NCBI RefSeq assembly: GCF_030680185.1
Contig: NZ_JAUXVZ010000053.1
Coordinates: 62,001 to 126,000 of the forward strand
DNA from: Phenylobacterium sp.
GTDB taxonomy: Bacteria; Pseudomonadota; Alphaproteobacteria; Caulobacterales; Caulobacteraceae
Direction: 5' to 3'
Length of the DNA stretch: 64,000 nucleotides
Positions within the stretch are counted from its first letter, which is position 1. Every line of letters begins with the position of its first letter. A program made the translations under genes and the position numbers. Positions 44,911 to 55,746 of this stretch are shown here, piece after piece. The notes under the pieces are model-generated. The model searched no databases. It was given only the letters and a program-made list of their open reading frames with translations, and was not told the origin of the DNA.

Positions 44911-45390
44911 ATGAGCGACGCCGGATCCAACCACGCCATCGAAATCGTCCCCGCCGCCGGGCGCATGCGGGTGGCGTTCGAAGACCACATCATCGCCGAC
45001 AGTGACGATGTGCTGATCCTGCACGAGGGCCGGCTGGCGCCTGTGGCCTACTTCCCCAAGGACGATATCGAGATGGGCTATTTCGCGCGGACCGACCGCT
45101 CGACGCACTGTCCGTTCAAGGGAGACGCGGCCTATTACACGGTGACGGTCGTCGGCGAGGTTCTGGAGAACGTCGCCTGGACCTACGAGGACCCCCTGCC
45201 CGGCGCCACGCGCATCGATGGTCGCGTGGCCTTCTATGCCGACCGGATGAAGATCTATGCGGTGGGCGACGACGTCGCGCCCAACGATCATCACCGCGAC
45301 GTGGACGCCGTCGTCCAGCACACCGACTCCGGCGGCGGCCAGAGCCAGAAGGACCACTGGGCGCCGAATGTCGAGACGCCCAAGGACTGA
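44911..45390 (+). CDS. DUF427 domain protein
   Basis: 159 residues from ATG 44911, chosen because GAAGGAG is correctly spaced; an upstream in-frame Met at 44854 has no ribosome site. The DUF427 core has H-C-P-F-K-G-D-A-A-Y-Y, W-x-Y-E-D-P-L-P-G and a final V-A-F-Y-A-D-R-M. The fold is known but no activity is established for the family. Convergent with gshA. Confidence 0.88.
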   Translation: MSDAGSNHAIEIVPAAGRMRVAFEDHIIADSDDVLILHEGRLAPVAYFPKDDIEMGYFARTDRSTHCPFKGDAAYYTVTVVGEVLENVAWTYEDPLPGATRIDGRVAFYADRMKIYAVGDDVAPNDHHRDVDAVVQHTDSGGGQSQKDHWAPNVETPKD

Positions 45391-45400
45391 CCCCCTCGCC

Positions 45401-46759
45401 TCAGAAGGCCAGGGTCTCGTAGGCCTTGGAGAGGTCGCCCTGCCAGGCGCCGCGATAGAGGTCGAGCATCCGCTCGGCCGGGGTCTTGCCGCTCGCGGCG
45501 ATCTCGTCCAGGTCCGCCAGGTAGCCGGTCTCATCGACCAGCCCGCCGCTCAGGCGGTTGCGGGCCTTGAGCCCCTGGCGGGCGATGGCGAGGACGTCCT
45601 TGGCCACGTCCTGCACGGTCCGGCCGTCGATCTGCGCCTTCAGCCCTACCCTGGCCACCTGGCTGCGCAGGTCTTCGTGATGCTCGACAGACCACCCCTT
45701 GCAGAGGTCCCAGGCCGCATCGAGGGCGGGCTGGTCGTAGAGCAGGCCTGTCCACAGGGCCGGCAGAGCACATAGGCGGCTCCAGGGGCCAGCGTCGGCG
45801 CCGCGCATCTCCAGGTAATATTTGAGCCGCACCTCGGGGAAGATGGTGGTGACGTGGTCGGCCCAGTCCTTGATGGTCGGCCGCTCTCCGGGCAACTCGG
45901 GCAGCCGGCCCTCCATGAACTCGCGGAACGAGCGCCCGGCCACGTCGATGTAACGGCCCTCGCGCTTCACGAAGTACATCGGCACGTCGAGCGCATAGTT
46001 GGCGTAGGTCTCGAAACCGAAGCCATCCCTGAACACGAAGTCCAGCATGCCGGTGCGGTCGGGATCCACATCGGTCCAGACATTGGCCCGGGCCGACAGG
46101 AAGCCGTTGGGCTTGCCCTCGGTGAAGGGAGAATTGGCGAACAGGGCCGTGGCGATCGGCTGCAGGGCCAGGCTGGTCCGGAACTTCTTGACCATGTCGG
46201 CCTCGGACCCGAAGTCCAGGTTCACCTGCACGGTGCAGGTGCGGAACATCATGTCCAGGCCCATGCCGCCGACCTTCGGCATGTAGTTCCGCATGATCTT
46301 GTAGCGGCCCTTGGGCATCACCGGGATCTGGTCCCGCGTCCAGGTGGGCGTGAAGCCAAGGCCCAGGAACCCCAGGCCAAGTTCGTCGGCGACCGTCTTG
46401 ACCTCGGAGAGGTGGCCGCCGGTCTCGTCGCAGATCTCGTGCAGGTCGCCGAGCGGCGCGCCCGAAAGTTCGAACTGGCCGCCGGGCTCCAGGCTGACAT
46501 TGGCGCCGTTGCGCTCAAGGCCGATCAGGGTCTCGCCCTCGAACACGCCTTGCCAGCCAAACCGCATCAGGCCGGTCAGCAGGGCATGGATGCCGTTAGG
46601 CCCCTCGTAGGGGACCGGCGAATGGTCTGCGAGATAGAAGGGAAACTTCTCGTGCTCGGCGCCGATGCGCCAATCGGCCTTGGCTTTGGAGCCGTCGGCG
46701 AACCAGGCCACCAGGTCTTCGAACACCAAAGGACGCTGGTCGCAAATGACGTCGGCCAT
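45401..46759 (-). CDS. gshA: Glutamate-cysteine ligase, plant/alphaproteobacterial type
   Basis: 452 residues from ATG 46759. Family marks include I-G-A-E-H-E-K-F, E-P-G-G-Q-F-E-L-S-G and the M-P-K-V-G-G-M-G-L-D-M-M segment. It makes gamma-glutamylcysteine, the first step of glutathione synthesis. It is 111 bases downstream of rsmE on the same strand, an order common in alphaproteobacteria. Confidence 0.95.
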   Translation of the reverse strand: MADVICDQRPLVFEDLVAWFADGSKAKADWRIGAEHEKFPFYLADHSPVPYEGPNGIHALLTGLMRFGWQGVFEGETLIGLERNGANVSLEPGGQFELSGAPLGDLHEICDETGGHLSEVKTVADELGLGFLGLGFTPTWTRDQIPVMPKGRYKIMRNYMPKVGGMGLDMMFRTCTVQVNLDFGSEADMVKKFRTSLALQPIATALFANSPFTEGKPNGFLSARANVWTDVDPDRTGMLDFVFRDGFGFETYANYALDVPMYFVKREGRYIDVAGRSFREFMEGRLPELPGERPTIKDWADHVTTIFPEVRLKYYLEMRGADAGPWSRLCALPALWTGLLYDQPALDAAWDLCKGWSVEHHEDLRSQVARVGLKAQIDGRTVQDVAKDVLAIARQGLKARNRLSGGLVDETGYLADLDEIAASGKTPAERMLDLYRGAWQGDLSKAYETLAF

Positions 46760-46870
46760 GTCTCTCTCCCCAGCCCGACAATATTCTCGCCACGGCCAAG
46801 GCCCGATAGCGGCGGCGATCTTTACGCCGTTCGCTGAAGTGGGCGCAACGACGGCGAAGCGCAATGGCCC

Positions 46871-47608
46871 CTATCGCGGCGTGACGCAATCACCCCAGTC
46901 GCCACAGACGCTTTGCCACAGGGTCAGCGCGCTGATGGCGGCGGTGTCGGCCCGCAGGATTCTTGGGCCAAGCGTGGCGGCGATCGCCTGGTCGAGCCCC
47001 CGCAGCCGGGCGCGTTCGGTCGGTGAAAAACCGCCTTCGGGGCCGATCAGGACGGCCCAGGGACCTGCGGGCTGGTCCTTCAGGGCCTGCAGCGCCGGGG
47101 GCGCGTCGCCAGCTTCATCGCAGAACAGCAGCCGTCGTGAAGGCTCCCAGGCATCCAACAGGTCGGCCAGTCGCGCCGGCGCTTCGATCTCCGGCAGGTC
47201 GATTCGGCCGGTCTGTTCGGCGGCCTCGACGGCGATGGCGTTGAGCCGCGGCAGGCGGATGTGATCGGGATTGGTCCGCTCGGTCACCACCAGGCGCACC
47301 CGCCGCACGCCGAGTTCGCAGGCCTTTTCAATGATCGTCTCCAGCCGCGCCCGCTTCACCGTGGCGACGATGAGATCGAGGTCGGGACCAAGGGTCTGCC
47401 CCCGGGTCTGGTCCTGCACCTCCAGGATCGCGCCACGTTTGCCGCTCTCGATGACCACCGCGCGCCATTCCCCCTGGCGGCCATTGAACACCAGCAGGGG
47501 ATCGCCCGCGGCCCGGCGCATGACGGCGACCACATAGCGGCTCTGGTCGGGATTGAGGCCAAGCCTGGCGCCCGGCGCAAGATCGTGGGTGACGAACAGA
47601 CGGATCAT
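46871..47608 (-). CDS. rsmE: 16S rRNA (uracil-1498-N3)-methyltransferase
   Basis: 245 residues from ATG 47608. An N-terminal PUA-like domain precedes a SPOUT knot with the marks A-V-L-I-G-P-E-G-G-F-S-P-x-E and L-G-P-R-I-L-R-A-D-T-A. It methylates U1498 of 16S rRNA. An upstream Met in frame (47644) lies within poorly conserved sequence. Confidence 0.95.
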   Translation of the reverse strand: MIRLFVTHDLAPGARLGLNPDQSRYVVAVMRRAAGDPLLVFNGRQGEWRAVVIESGKRGAILEVQDQTRGQTLGPDLDLIVATVKRARLETIIEKACELGVRRVRLVVTERTNPDHIRLPRLNAIAVEAAEQTGRIDLPEIEAPARLADLLDAWEPSRRLLFCDEAGDAPPALQALKDQPAGPWAVLIGPEGGFSPTERARLRGLDQAIAATLGPRILRADTAAISALTLWQSVCGDWGDCVTPR

Positions 47609-47686
47609 GAAGCGCCTTCTAGCGGGGGACGCCCCCGGCCGCATAGATCATGGCGTGACCCCCGGCGGCCAGCGTAGGGTTCGCCC

Positions 47687-48469
47687 ATGAGCAAGTCCGA
47701 CAAGACCGCCAAATCCGACGAGTCCTATGACGAGGCCCTGCCGCGCCTGCAACTCGCCCTGGTGAAGATGCAGCAGCAGGCCATGGCCAACGGCGAAAAG
47801 GTGCTGGTCATCCTCGAGGGCCGCGACGCCGCGGGCAAGGACGGAACAATCCAGCGGATCACCGAACACATGTCGGTCCGCGCCACCCGGGTGGTCGCCC
47901 TGCCAAAGCCGTCCGACGTGGAGCTCAGCCAATGGTATTTCCAGCGGTTCGTCAGCCATCTGCCGGCCGGCGGCCAGTTCGTGATCTTCAACCGCTCCTG
48001 GTACAATCGCGCCGGCGTCGAGCGGGTCATGGGCTTTTCCACCCCGGCCGACCAGGAGGACTTCCTACGGGAGGTTCCCCTGTTCGAAGAGATGCTGGTC
48101 GGATCGGGCATCCGCCTGGTGAAGATCTGGATGGACGTCACCAAGCCCGAACAGGCCGAGCGTCTGGCCGAACGCAAGGACGATCCGCTGAAGGTGCTGA
48201 AGTCGAGCCCGCTGGACGCCTTCGCCCAGCCGCGCTGGGACGACTACTCCGCAGCCCGTGACGAGATGCTGCGGCGCACCGACACGGTGCTGGCGCCCTG
48301 GGTCTGCGTGAAGGCCGATCACAAGAAGACCGCTCGACTCAACGTCATCCGCCATCTGGTGAACACGCTCGCGCCGGCCGACATCGCCAAGAGCGTGGAA
48401 GCGCCCGATCCCGATGTGCTCTTCCGTTTCGAGATCTCGGCGCTCACCGATGGTCGGCTTTGCGACTGA
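47687..48469 (+). CDS. ppk2: Polyphosphate kinase 2
   Basis: 260 residues. Walker A is E-G-R-D-A-A-G-K-D-G, Walker B lies near V-I-F-N-R-S-W-Y-N-R, and a lid follows. One-domain PPK2 enzymes phosphorylate nucleoside diphosphates (usually GDP or ADP) from polyphosphate. A T6 run just after the stop (48474-48479) may aid termination, though no strong stem precedes it. Confidence 0.94.
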   Translation: MSKSDKTAKSDESYDEALPRLQLALVKMQQQAMANGEKVLVILEGRDAAGKDGTIQRITEHMSVRATRVVALPKPSDVELSQWYFQRFVSHLPAGGQFVIFNRSWYNRAGVERVMGFSTPADQEDFLREVPLFEEMLVGSGIRLVKIWMDVTKPEQAERLAERKDDPLKVLKSSPLDAFAQPRWDDYSAARDEMLRRTDTVLAPWVCVKADHKKTARLNVIRHLVNTLAPADIAKSVEAPDPDVLFRFEISALTDGRLCD

Positions 48470-48546
48470 CAGTTTTTTGTTGGCCTGCGCGCTCTCGGGA
48501 CGGCTAGATTGCGCCTCAACACCTTTGGCGTGGAGCCCTCGCGTTC

Positions 48547-50040
48547 GTGTCCCAATCCGGTGAGAGCAAACCCACGGGTCACGGGAGCGATCGCGTCGCC
48601 TTTCTGCAGGCCGGCGGCGAAACCGGCGCTCTGATCGCGCAGCGGGACTGGTCGAAAAGCCCCATAGGTCCGATCGAAGATTGGCCGCAGAGCCTGCTGA
48701 CGGCGCTCAGCATCGTCCTGCACTCCCCCACCCCAATCGTCATGCTCTGGGGGCCACAGGGCGTCATGCTCTACAACGACGCCTATTCGGTGTTCGCCGG
48801 CGCCCGCCATCCCGAGCTTCTGGGCAGCAATGTCCTGGAGGGCTGGCCCGAGGTCGCCGACTTCAACGCCCACGTCATGGAGGTGGGCCTGGCGGGCGGG
48901 TCGCTGTCCTACAGCAACCAGGAACTGGTGCTATACCGCCACGGCCGGGCCGAGAACGTGGTGATGAACCTCGACTATTCGCCGGTCTTCGACGAGGCCG
49001 GGGCGCCGGCTGGCGTCATCGCCGTCGTCGTGGAGACCACCGAACAGGTCCGCGCCGAAACCGCCCTCAAGGCTGAGCGCGACCGCGCCCGCAGCGTGCT
49101 GGAGGGCATGACCGACGGCTTCATGCTGCTGGCCCACGACTTCACCATCCTGGAGATCAACGCCGAGGGCGTCCGGGTGGACGGTCGCCCGCGGGAAGCG
49201 TTCATTGGCCAAAATCACTGGGAGGTGTGGCCAGACACCTACGAGATGACGCTGGGGCGGATCTACCGCCAGGCCATGAGCGAACGCACGGCCTTCGCCA
49301 TCGAGAATCGCTACGTCTTCCCCGACGGGCGGGCGACCTGGCTCGATGTCCGCGGCAATCCTGTCGATGAGGGACTGGCCGTCTTCTTCCGCGATATCAC
49401 CGAGCGCAAGCTGGCCGAAGAGCACCTGCGGCTGATGGTGCATGAGCTGAACCACAGGGTGAAGAACTCCCTGGCGACGGTGCAGGCCATTTCCGCCCAG
49501 ACCCTGCGTGGCCGCGAGGTGCCTGTCGAGGTGCGTGAGGCTCTGACCTCGCGTCTGCTGGCCCTGGCCAAGGCCCACGACGTGCTGACCGACGCCCGGT
49601 GGGCCGGCGCCCGCCTGGAGGAGATCGCCGCGCAGGCCGCAGAACCCTATGGCGTCGAACGGTTCCGGATCGAGGGGCCGGGGGTGATCCTGCCGCCCCG
49701 CGCCGCCATCGCCATGGCCCTGGCCTTCCACGAACTGGCCACCAACGCCGCCAAGTATGGCGCGCTGAGCAACGAGTCCGGCGAAATCCAGCTGGGCTGG
49801 CGGCTGGAAGAGGCGGCTGACCCACCTAAGCTTCAGCTGAGTTGGCGCGAGCGCGGTGGCCCGCCGGTCATTCCGCCCACGCGAAAGGGCTTCGGCTCAA
49901 GGCTGATCCAACGCGGCCTGGCCGCCGAGTTTGTCGGTGAGGTGCGGATGGACTTCCCGCCCTCGGGCCTGGTCTGCGAGATGGAGGTCGCGCTGCCGCC
50001 GCCGGGGGCTGACGCCTGGGCCGACTGGCCCGAGCGCTGA
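48547..50040 (+). CDS. HWE-family histidine kinase with two PAS domains
   Basis: 497 residues, GTG start. PAS domain 1 (about 50-155) and PAS domain 2 (about 175-285) precede the HWE core: His in E-L-N-H-R-V-K-N (about 300), N-box E-L-A-T-N-A-A-K-Y-G-A-L and the W-x-E motif in L-S-W-R-E-R-G-G-P-P. No TM helix, so it senses a cytosolic cue. HWE kinases often feed the general stress response or light/redox signalling. No response regulator is adjacent. The next gene begins 14 bases later. Confidence 0.93.
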   Translation: MSQSGESKPTGHGSDRVAFLQAGGETGALIAQRDWSKSPIGPIEDWPQSLLTALSIVLHSPTPIVMLWGPQGVMLYNDAYSVFAGARHPELLGSNVLEGWPEVADFNAHVMEVGLAGGSLSYSNQELVLYRHGRAENVVMNLDYSPVFDEAGAPAGVIAVVVETTEQVRAETALKAERDRARSVLEGMTDGFMLLAHDFTILEINAEGVRVDGRPREAFIGQNHWEVWPDTYEMTLGRIYRQAMSERTAFAIENRYVFPDGRATWLDVRGNPVDEGLAVFFRDITERKLAEEHLRLMVHELNHRVKNSLATVQAISAQTLRGREVPVEVREALTSRLLALAKAHDVLTDARWAGARLEEIAAQAAEPYGVERFRIEGPGVILPPRAAIAMALAFHELATNAAKYGALSNESGEIQLGWRLEEAADPPKLQLSWRERGGPPVIPPTRKGFGSRLIQRGLAAEFVGEVRMDFPPSGLVCEMEVALPPPGADAWADWPER

Positions 50041-50054
50041 CCTGGCCGGCCAGC

Positions 50055-51275
50055 TTGCCCCCTGCCCCTCCGTCTCCTGAACACCTCAGCGCCGCCCAGG
50101 CCCGCCGCATCGCCCTGGGGGCGCAAGGCTTTGGGCGCGCTCGACCAATAGCCCCTGGACGCCGCCATCTGGTCGACGCCATGGCCCGGCTGGGCGTGGT
50201 TCAGATCGACTCGGTCAATGTGGTCTCCCGCACCCACTACCTGCCCTTCTTTTCTCGGCTCGGGGCTTATCCGCGGGAGGCTCTGGAAGGGCTGGCCTGG
50301 GGCAAGCGGCCGCAGTTCTTCGAATACTGGGCGCACGAGGCCTCCCTCCTGCCCCTGACAACCCAGCCTCTGCTGCGCTGGCGCATGGAGGACGCCCGGG
50401 AAGGGGTCGGCGTGTGGAAGGGGGTCGCCAGATTCCTGAGGGACCACCCGGCCCTGATGGAGCGCGCCCTGACGGCGGTGGCTGACCGCGGCCCGCTGTC
50501 GGCCTCGGAGCTCGAGCTGGGGGTCAAGGGCGCCGGCGGCTGGTGGGGTTGGAGCGAGGCCAAGCGGGCGGCTGAATGCCTGTTCTGGACCGGGCGCCTC
50601 ACCACAGCCACGCGGCGGGCGACCTTCGAGCGGGTCTATGGCCTGCCCCATGAGGTCCTGCCGGCCGATATCCATGAGGCGCCTTCACCCACCCGCGAAG
50701 AGGCCCAACGGGGCCTGCTGAAGATCGCCGCCCAGGCGCAGGGGGTGGCCACCGAACGGGACCTGCGGGACTATTTCCGCATGGGGCCGGCCGAGACCCG
50801 GGCGCGGATCGCCGAGCTCGTGGAGGCCGGCGACCTCGTCCCTGTGACCGTGCGCGGCTGGGACCAGACCGCCTATCTCGACCCGGCCGCCCGTCGGCCC
50901 CGGCGGATCACCGGCGCAGCCCTGCTGTCGCCCTTCGACAACCTGATCTGGTTCCGGGAGCGGACAGAGCGCCTGTTCGGCGTGCGCGTGCGGCTTGAGA
51001 TCTACACCCCGGCGGAAAAGCGCACCCACGGCTACTACGTCCTGCCCTTCCTGGAGGACGAGGCGATCACCGCCCGGGTGGACCTGAAGGCCGACCGCAA
51101 GGCCGGCCTGCTCCGCGTGATGGCGGCCCACGCCGAACCGGACGCTACGGCGGAGACGCCCGAGAGACTGACCACGGAGCTGCGCCTCATGGCAGGCTGG
51201 CTGGGCCTGACCGACGTGATGGTGGAGGCCCGCGGCGACCTTGCGCCAGCCCTGGAGGCCGCCCTCAGGCGTTGA
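50055..51275 (+). CDS. Winged-helix DNA glycosylase-like protein, YcaQ/AlkX type
   Basis: 406 residues. YcaQ marks: V-Q-I-D-S-V-N-V with the catalytic Q-x-D, R-x-H-Y-L-P-F-F-S-R-L-G-A-Y, and E-Y-W-A-H-E-A in the first 100 residues. Members of this HTH_42 superfamily unhook interstrand crosslinks and alkylated bases. The only upstream start is TTG 50055, with no obvious ribosome site; the true start might be a little different. Confidence 0.88.
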   Translation: MPPAPPSPEHLSAAQARRIALGAQGFGRARPIAPGRRHLVDAMARLGVVQIDSVNVVSRTHYLPFFSRLGAYPREALEGLAWGKRPQFFEYWAHEASLLPLTTQPLLRWRMEDAREGVGVWKGVARFLRDHPALMERALTAVADRGPLSASELELGVKGAGGWWGWSEAKRAAECLFWTGRLTTATRRATFERVYGLPHEVLPADIHEAPSPTREEAQRGLLKIAAQAQGVATERDLRDYFRMGPAETRARIAELVEAGDLVPVTVRGWDQTAYLDPAARRPRRITGAALLSPFDNLIWFRERTERLFGVRVRLEIYTPAEKRTHGYYVLPFLEDEAITARVDLKADRKAGLLRVMAAHAEPDATAETPERLTTELRLMAGWLGLTDVMVEARGDLAPALEAALRR

Positions 51276-52101
51276 GCGACTTCGGTCGCATCACCAGCCA
51301 CGGCGTCGGGCCGAGCCGCCACTCCCAGACGGCGATCAGCTGGTCGAGGTGGTTGGAGGCCATGAGCCAGTCCGGCAGCGGCAGGGTCCGTCCGCCAAGG
51401 GCCAGCTGCGTGACATGATGGGTCGGCGCAAAACGCTCGGTCAGACGAGCGACGACGCCCGGCCGATAGACCTCATGGGCCTCGACGATGATGTGCGTGT
51501 GGGCCAGGGACGGGCTGAGGTCGGGGCGCAGCAGGTCGTCCTCGGCGCCCTCGACATCCATCAGCACCAGGCGACGCGGGCCGGCGAGGGCTTCGAAATC
51601 CTCCGGCCGCAAAGTCTCGCCGACGGTCACGCGGTCGCCGACGCCGTTCAGCGCCGCCATCTGGGCGCACGCGGCGCGCGCCTTGGGCTCGGTGTCGAAG
51701 GCGAGGATCTCGGCGTCCGGCGCCAGCAGGGCCATGCCGACGGCGTAGTAGCCCTCGGCGCACCCCACATCGATCACACAGTCCAAGCCTTCGGCCGCCA
51801 GGGCCACAAGGTACGGGTGGAGTTCGGCCTCGTAGGTCCCGAGTAGCCGGGGCGCCAGGGCGCCCTCGGTGGCGCCGGCCCCATAGGCCATGCCGACGAA
51901 GGGACCCTGGAGCACACGGCGTCCGTGGTGGGCCACAAACGCGTCCACGATCACAGAGGCGCGCCAGAGGGCCAGGACGCGGAGGGCCAGCGCCAGTTCG
52001 CGCGGCTCGGCCAGAGATGGGCCCCGATCGAGCCGTTCTCGCAGCCAGCGCACGACATTGTCGGCATAGTTCAAGGGAGCCCCGATCCTACTGAGCCCCA
52101 C
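51265..52101 (-). CDS. SAM-dependent methyltransferase-like protein, FkbM-related
   Basis: 278 residues with GTG as the likeliest start. The Rossmann core is at about 110-205: V-I-D-V-G-C-A-E-G-Y-Y-A-V for SAM, A-F-D-T-E-P-K-A and a catalytic-region M-D-V-E-G-A-E. Acceptor unknown. Its 3' end overlaps the YcaQ-like gene by 11 bases (convergent). Confidence 0.8.
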   Translation of the reverse strand: MGLSRIGAPLNYADNVVRWLRERLDRGPSLAEPRELALALRVLALWRASVIVDAFVAHHGRRVLQGPFVGMAYGAGATEGALAPRLLGTYEAELHPYLVALAAEGLDCVIDVGCAEGYYAVGMALLAPDAEILAFDTEPKARAACAQMAALNGVGDRVTVGETLRPEDFEALAGPRRLVLMDVEGAEDDLLRPDLSPSLAHTHIIVEAHEVYRPGVVARLTERFAPTHHVTQLALGGRTLPLPDWLMASNHLDQLIAVWEWRLGPTPWLVMRPKSLNA

Positions 52102-52145
52102 CCAACTTGACCGTGGCCTATTCGGCCCTCCGCGTCACGCTCAAC

Positions 52146-53933
52146 CTAGCCGACGCCCTCCGTCACGGCGTGCAGGCGGGCATAGGCGCCGCCCTTGGCC
52201 ACCAGTTCGGCGTGCCGGCCTTCCTCCACCACCCGGCCGCCTTCGAAGACCAGGATGCGGTCGGCCCCGCGGATGGTGGACAGGCGGTGGGCGATGACGA
52301 TGGTCGTACGCCCCGCCATCAGCTCCTCCATGGCGCCCTGCACGTCCCGCTCGGTCTGCACGTCCAGGGACGAGGTGGCCTCGTCCAGGACCAGGATCGG
52401 CGCATCGGCGAGGAAGGCCCGCGCCAGGGCCACGCGCTGGCGCTCGCCGCCCGACAGCTTCACCCCGCGCTCGCCCACCAGGGTCTCGTACCCCTTGGGA
52501 AGGCGCATGATGAAGTCGTGCGCCCGGGCGCGACGGGCCGCCAGGGCCACCTCTTCCGGGCGGGCGTCGGGCCGCGCATAGGCGATGTTCTCCGCAATGG
52601 TGCGGTGGAACAGGGCGGGGTCCTGAGGCACCAGGGCGATGGCGCGGCGCAGGGAAGCCTGGCTGACCTTGGAGATATCCTGGCCGTCGATCAGGATGCG
52701 GCCAGACTGTACGTCGTAGAGCCGCTGCAGCAGCTTCACGAAGGTGGACTTCCCCGCCCCCGTCGCGCCGACCAGGGCGACCTTTTCCCCCGGCGCCACG
52801 ATGAGGGTGAAGTTCTCATAGAGGGGCGAGGCCGCGGCCTTGTAGCCGAAGGTCACCCGGTCGAAGGCGATCTCGCCGCGCTCGCCGCGGAAGGTGGCCG
52901 CATCGGGCGCGTCGGCCACTTCGGGTGGGGTGACGGCGTAGCGGGCGACGTCCTCCACGTCGTCCAGGCCCTTCTGCATCATCCGGATGTTCTCGCCGAG
53001 ATTGCGCAGATAGCCGCTCATCAGCATGAAGGCGGTGATGGCGAAGACCACGTCGCCGGCGGTGGCCTGGCCTTGCGACCATAGCCGCAGCAGCAGGCCC
53101 GTCAGGCCCGCCTGGAGGCCGACCAGCAACAGGTTGTGCCACAGCCAGACGTTCATGAATCGCGTCCAGGTGATCAGGGTCAGCCGCCGCCACAGGGCCG
53201 TGACGCCGCCGATCCGAGCCTCTTCGCGGGTCTCGGCCCCAAAGGCCTTCACCGTCGGGTTGGAGCCGATGGAGTCCGACAGGGCGCCGCCGATCCGCGA
53301 GTCCAGGGCCACCGACCTCAGGTTGGCCGGCCGCACATAGACCGTGGTCAGCCAGAGGTTGGAGACCAGGTAGAGGATCACGACGGCCAGGGAGAAGATC
53401 CCCACCAGGGGCCAGCGGGCGATCATCATCACCGACAGGCCGATCAGCACGATCAGGGCCGGTCCCAGCCACAGGATGACGGCGTCGGAGACCATGTCAT
53501 AGCCCCACATACCCCGACTGAGCCGCCGCACGGTGGAGCCGGCGAAGGTGTTGGCGTGCCAGTCCGAGGAATAGGACTGGACCCGCTGGAAGCCCTCGTC
53601 GGTCATGTCCTTCATGTTGGCTGCGGCCATCGGATTCCAGAACCGGAAGGCGATGTTGCGCACCACGGTGAAGGCCAGGAAGACGCCGATGAAGATCGCC
53701 CAGGCCCGCCAGGCGAGGTCGGCCTGATCAGGACCTGCGGCCACGATGTCCATCAGCCGGCCCGCCGCCCAGGGCAGGGCGAGGTCGAAGCCGATGGCCA
53801 CCAGGGTGAGCGTCACCGAGGTCCAGAACAGGACCGGCCGCCGCAGCCAGAAGGCGCCGATGAAGCCCAACACTTGGCGGTTCGAGAGGGTCCGCTCGGC
53901 CTGGTCGTCCGTATCGTCATAGTGGTCGGTCAT
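52146..53933 (-). CDS. ABC exporter, fused permease-ATPase (second of tandem pair)
   Basis: 595 residues from ATG 53933: six TM helices (about 1-325) then an ATPase with Walker [10 protein letters not shown], signature [15 protein letters not shown] and Walker [11 protein letters not shown]. The catalytic Glu is intact. It lies 19 bases after a close paralog; the two may form a heterodimer or separate homodimers. Type-I exporters of this kind move lipids, peptides or drugs; substrate unknown. Confidence 0.9.
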   Translation of the reverse strand: MTDHYDDTDDQAERTLSNRQVLGFIGAFWLRRPVLFWTSVTLTLVAIGFDLALPWAAGRLMDIVAAGPDQADLAWRAWAIFIGVFLAFTVVRNIAFRFWNPMAAANMKDMTDEGFQRVQSYSSDWHANTFAGSTVRRLSRGMWGYDMVSDAVILWLGPALIVLIGLSVMMIARWPLVGIFSLAVVILYLVSNLWLTTVYVRPANLRSVALDSRIGGALSDSIGSNPTVKAFGAETREEARIGGVTALWRRLTLITWTRFMNVWLWHNLLLVGLQAGLTGLLLRLWSQGQATAGDVVFAITAFMLMSGYLRNLGENIRMMQKGLDDVEDVARYAVTPPEVADAPDAATFRGERGEIAFDRVTFGYKAAASPLYENFTLIVAPGEKVALVGATGAGKSTFVKLLQRLYDVQSGRILIDGQDISKVSQASLRRAIALVPQDPALFHRTIAENIAYARPDARPEEVALAARRARAHDFIMRLPKGYETLVGERGVKLSGGERQRVALARAFLADAPILVLDEATSSLDVQTERDVQGAMEELMAGRTTIVIAHRLSTIRGADRILVFEGGRVVEEGRHAELVAKGGAYARLHAVTEGVG

Positions 53934-53952
53934 GGTGTTCTCGTACTGGCGG

Positions 53953-55746
53953 TCATTCGGCGGCTTCGGAGACGGCGTGCAGGCGGGCATAGGCGCCGCC
54001 CCGGGCGAGCAGCTCTCCGTGGCGGCCCTCCTCGATGATGCGGCCCCGGTCGAAGACCAGGATCCGGTCGGCGCTGCGGATCGTCGACAGCCGGTGGGCG
54101 ATCACGATCGTGGTGCGGCCGGACATCAGTTCCTCGGTGGCGGCCTGGACCTGGCGCTCGGTCTCCACGTCCAGGGACGAGGTGGCCTCGTCCAGAACGA
54201 GGATCGGGGCGTCGGCCAGGAAGGCCCGGGCGATGGCCACCCGCTGCCGCTCGCCGCCCGACAGCTTGACCCCGCGCTCGCCCACCAGGGTGTCGTACCC
54301 CTGCGGCAGGCGCGCGATGAAGTCGTGCGCCCGAGCCCGGCGGGCGGCCAGGGCCACCTCGTCCGGCGTGGCGTCCGGCCGCGCATAGGCGATGTTCTCG
54401 CCGATGCTGCGGTGGAACAGCGAGGGGTCCTGCGGCACCACGGCGATGGCCCGACGCAGGGAGCCCTGCGTCACATGGGCCACGTCCTGGCCGTCGATCA
54501 GGATGCGACCGCCGTCCAGGTCGTGCAGCCGCTGGAGCAGCTTGACGAAGGTCGACTTGCCCGAGCCCGTGGGACCCACGAGCGCGATCCGCTCGCCTGG
54601 CGCGATGGCCAGGCTGAAGTCCTGATAGAGCCGCTCCCCCTGGCTGGCGTAGCCGAAGCTCACCCGGTCGAAGGTGATCGCCCCTTCCAGCCCTTGAAAA
54701 GGTGGAGCGCCAGGCTTGTCGGCCAGCTGCGGGTCGGTGCGCATATAGACGGCCACGTCCAGCAGGTCGTCCAGACCCTTCTGCAACATGCGGGTGATCT
54801 CGCTGAAGTTCCGCATATAGCCGGCCATCAGCATGAAGGAGGTGATGGCGAAGGCGACATCGCCGGCCGTAGCCTCCCCTTGCGTCCAGGCCCACAGGAT
54901 CAGCCCCGTCAGCCCGCCCTGCAAGATGACAAGCAGGACGTTCTGGCCCAGGCCCACCAGGTTGAACCGGTTCCAGGTGCGGATCACCGCCACCCGCCAT
55001 TGCGCCACCGTGCCGGCGAACCTCTGGTCCTCGCGGGCCTCGGCCCCGAAGGCCTTGACCGTAGGGTTGGCGCCGATGGCGTCGGCGAGTGAGGCGCCGA
55101 TCTGGGAGTCCAGGGCGTTGGACACCAGGTTGACCGGCCGCACGTAATAGGTGGCGGTCAGGACGTTATAGACCGCGAAGATGACGACCACGGTGGCGGT
55201 GAACAGGCCGGCCAGGGGCCAGCGCACGGTCATGGAGACCGCCAGGCCCGCCAGCACGATCAGGGTCGGCATGAGCATCAGCAGCAGGGCGTCGGACGCG
55301 CTGTCATAGCCCCACATGGCCCGCGACACCTTGCGCACCGTGGCCCCGGCATAGTTCGAACCGTGCCAGTCCGACGAGAAGGACTGCACCCGCTGGAAGC
55401 CCTGGGTCACGATCCGCTCCATGATCCGGGCGTAGAAGCCGTTCAGGATGCGGAAGCCCGTGGTGCGGACGCCGTAATAGACGACATAGAGCCCGGTCAG
55501 GAACGCCCAGGCCGTCCAGGCGGCCTCTGTCAGCCGGTCGGGCGAGGACACCGCATCCACCAGGGCGCCGGCGGCCCAGGGGATCGAGAGGTCGCAGGCG
55601 GTGCCCACCAGGAACAGGGAGGCGGCGGTGAAGAACCGCGGCTTGTCCACCATCCAGTGGCGCCACATGAAGCCGATCACCTGCATGTTGCCCAGGGGGC
55701 GGGTACGGGTGACGCCTTCGTCTTCGTCGAAGAATTCGCTGGTCAT
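53953..55746 (-). CDS. ABC exporter, fused permease-ATPase (first of tandem pair)
   Basis: 597 residues from ATG 55746. Same layout as its neighbour: six TM helices, Walker [10 protein letters not shown], the same signature, catalytic Glu intact in L-D-E-A-T-S-S. N-terminus is acidic (E-F-F-D-E-D-E-G). Both members keep both composite sites, unlike many heterodimeric exporters with one dead site. It is preceded by a 404-base leader region. Confidence 0.9.
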   Translation of the reverse strand: MTSEFFDEDEGVTRTRPLGNMQVIGFMWRHWMVDKPRFFTAASLFLVGTACDLSIPWAAGALVDAVSSPDRLTEAAWTAWAFLTGLYVVYYGVRTTGFRILNGFYARIMERIVTQGFQRVQSFSSDWHGSNYAGATVRKVSRAMWGYDSASDALLLMLMPTLIVLAGLAVSMTVRWPLAGLFTATVVVIFAVYNVLTATYYVRPVNLVSNALDSQIGASLADAIGANPTVKAFGAEAREDQRFAGTVAQWRVAVIRTWNRFNLVGLGQNVLLVILQGGLTGLILWAWTQGEATAGDVAFAITSFMLMAGYMRNFSEITRMLQKGLDDLLDVAVYMRTDPQLADKPGAPPFQGLEGAITFDRVSFGYASQGERLYQDFSLAIAPGERIALVGPTGSGKSTFVKLLQRLHDLDGGRILIDGQDVAHVTQGSLRRAIAVVPQDPSLFHRSIGENIAYARPDATPDEVALAARRARAHDFIARLPQGYDTLVGERGVKLSGGERQRVAIARAFLADAPILVLDEATSSLDVETERQVQAATEELMSGRTTIVIAHRLSTIRSADRILVFDRGRIIEEGRHGELLARGGAYARLHAVSEAAE

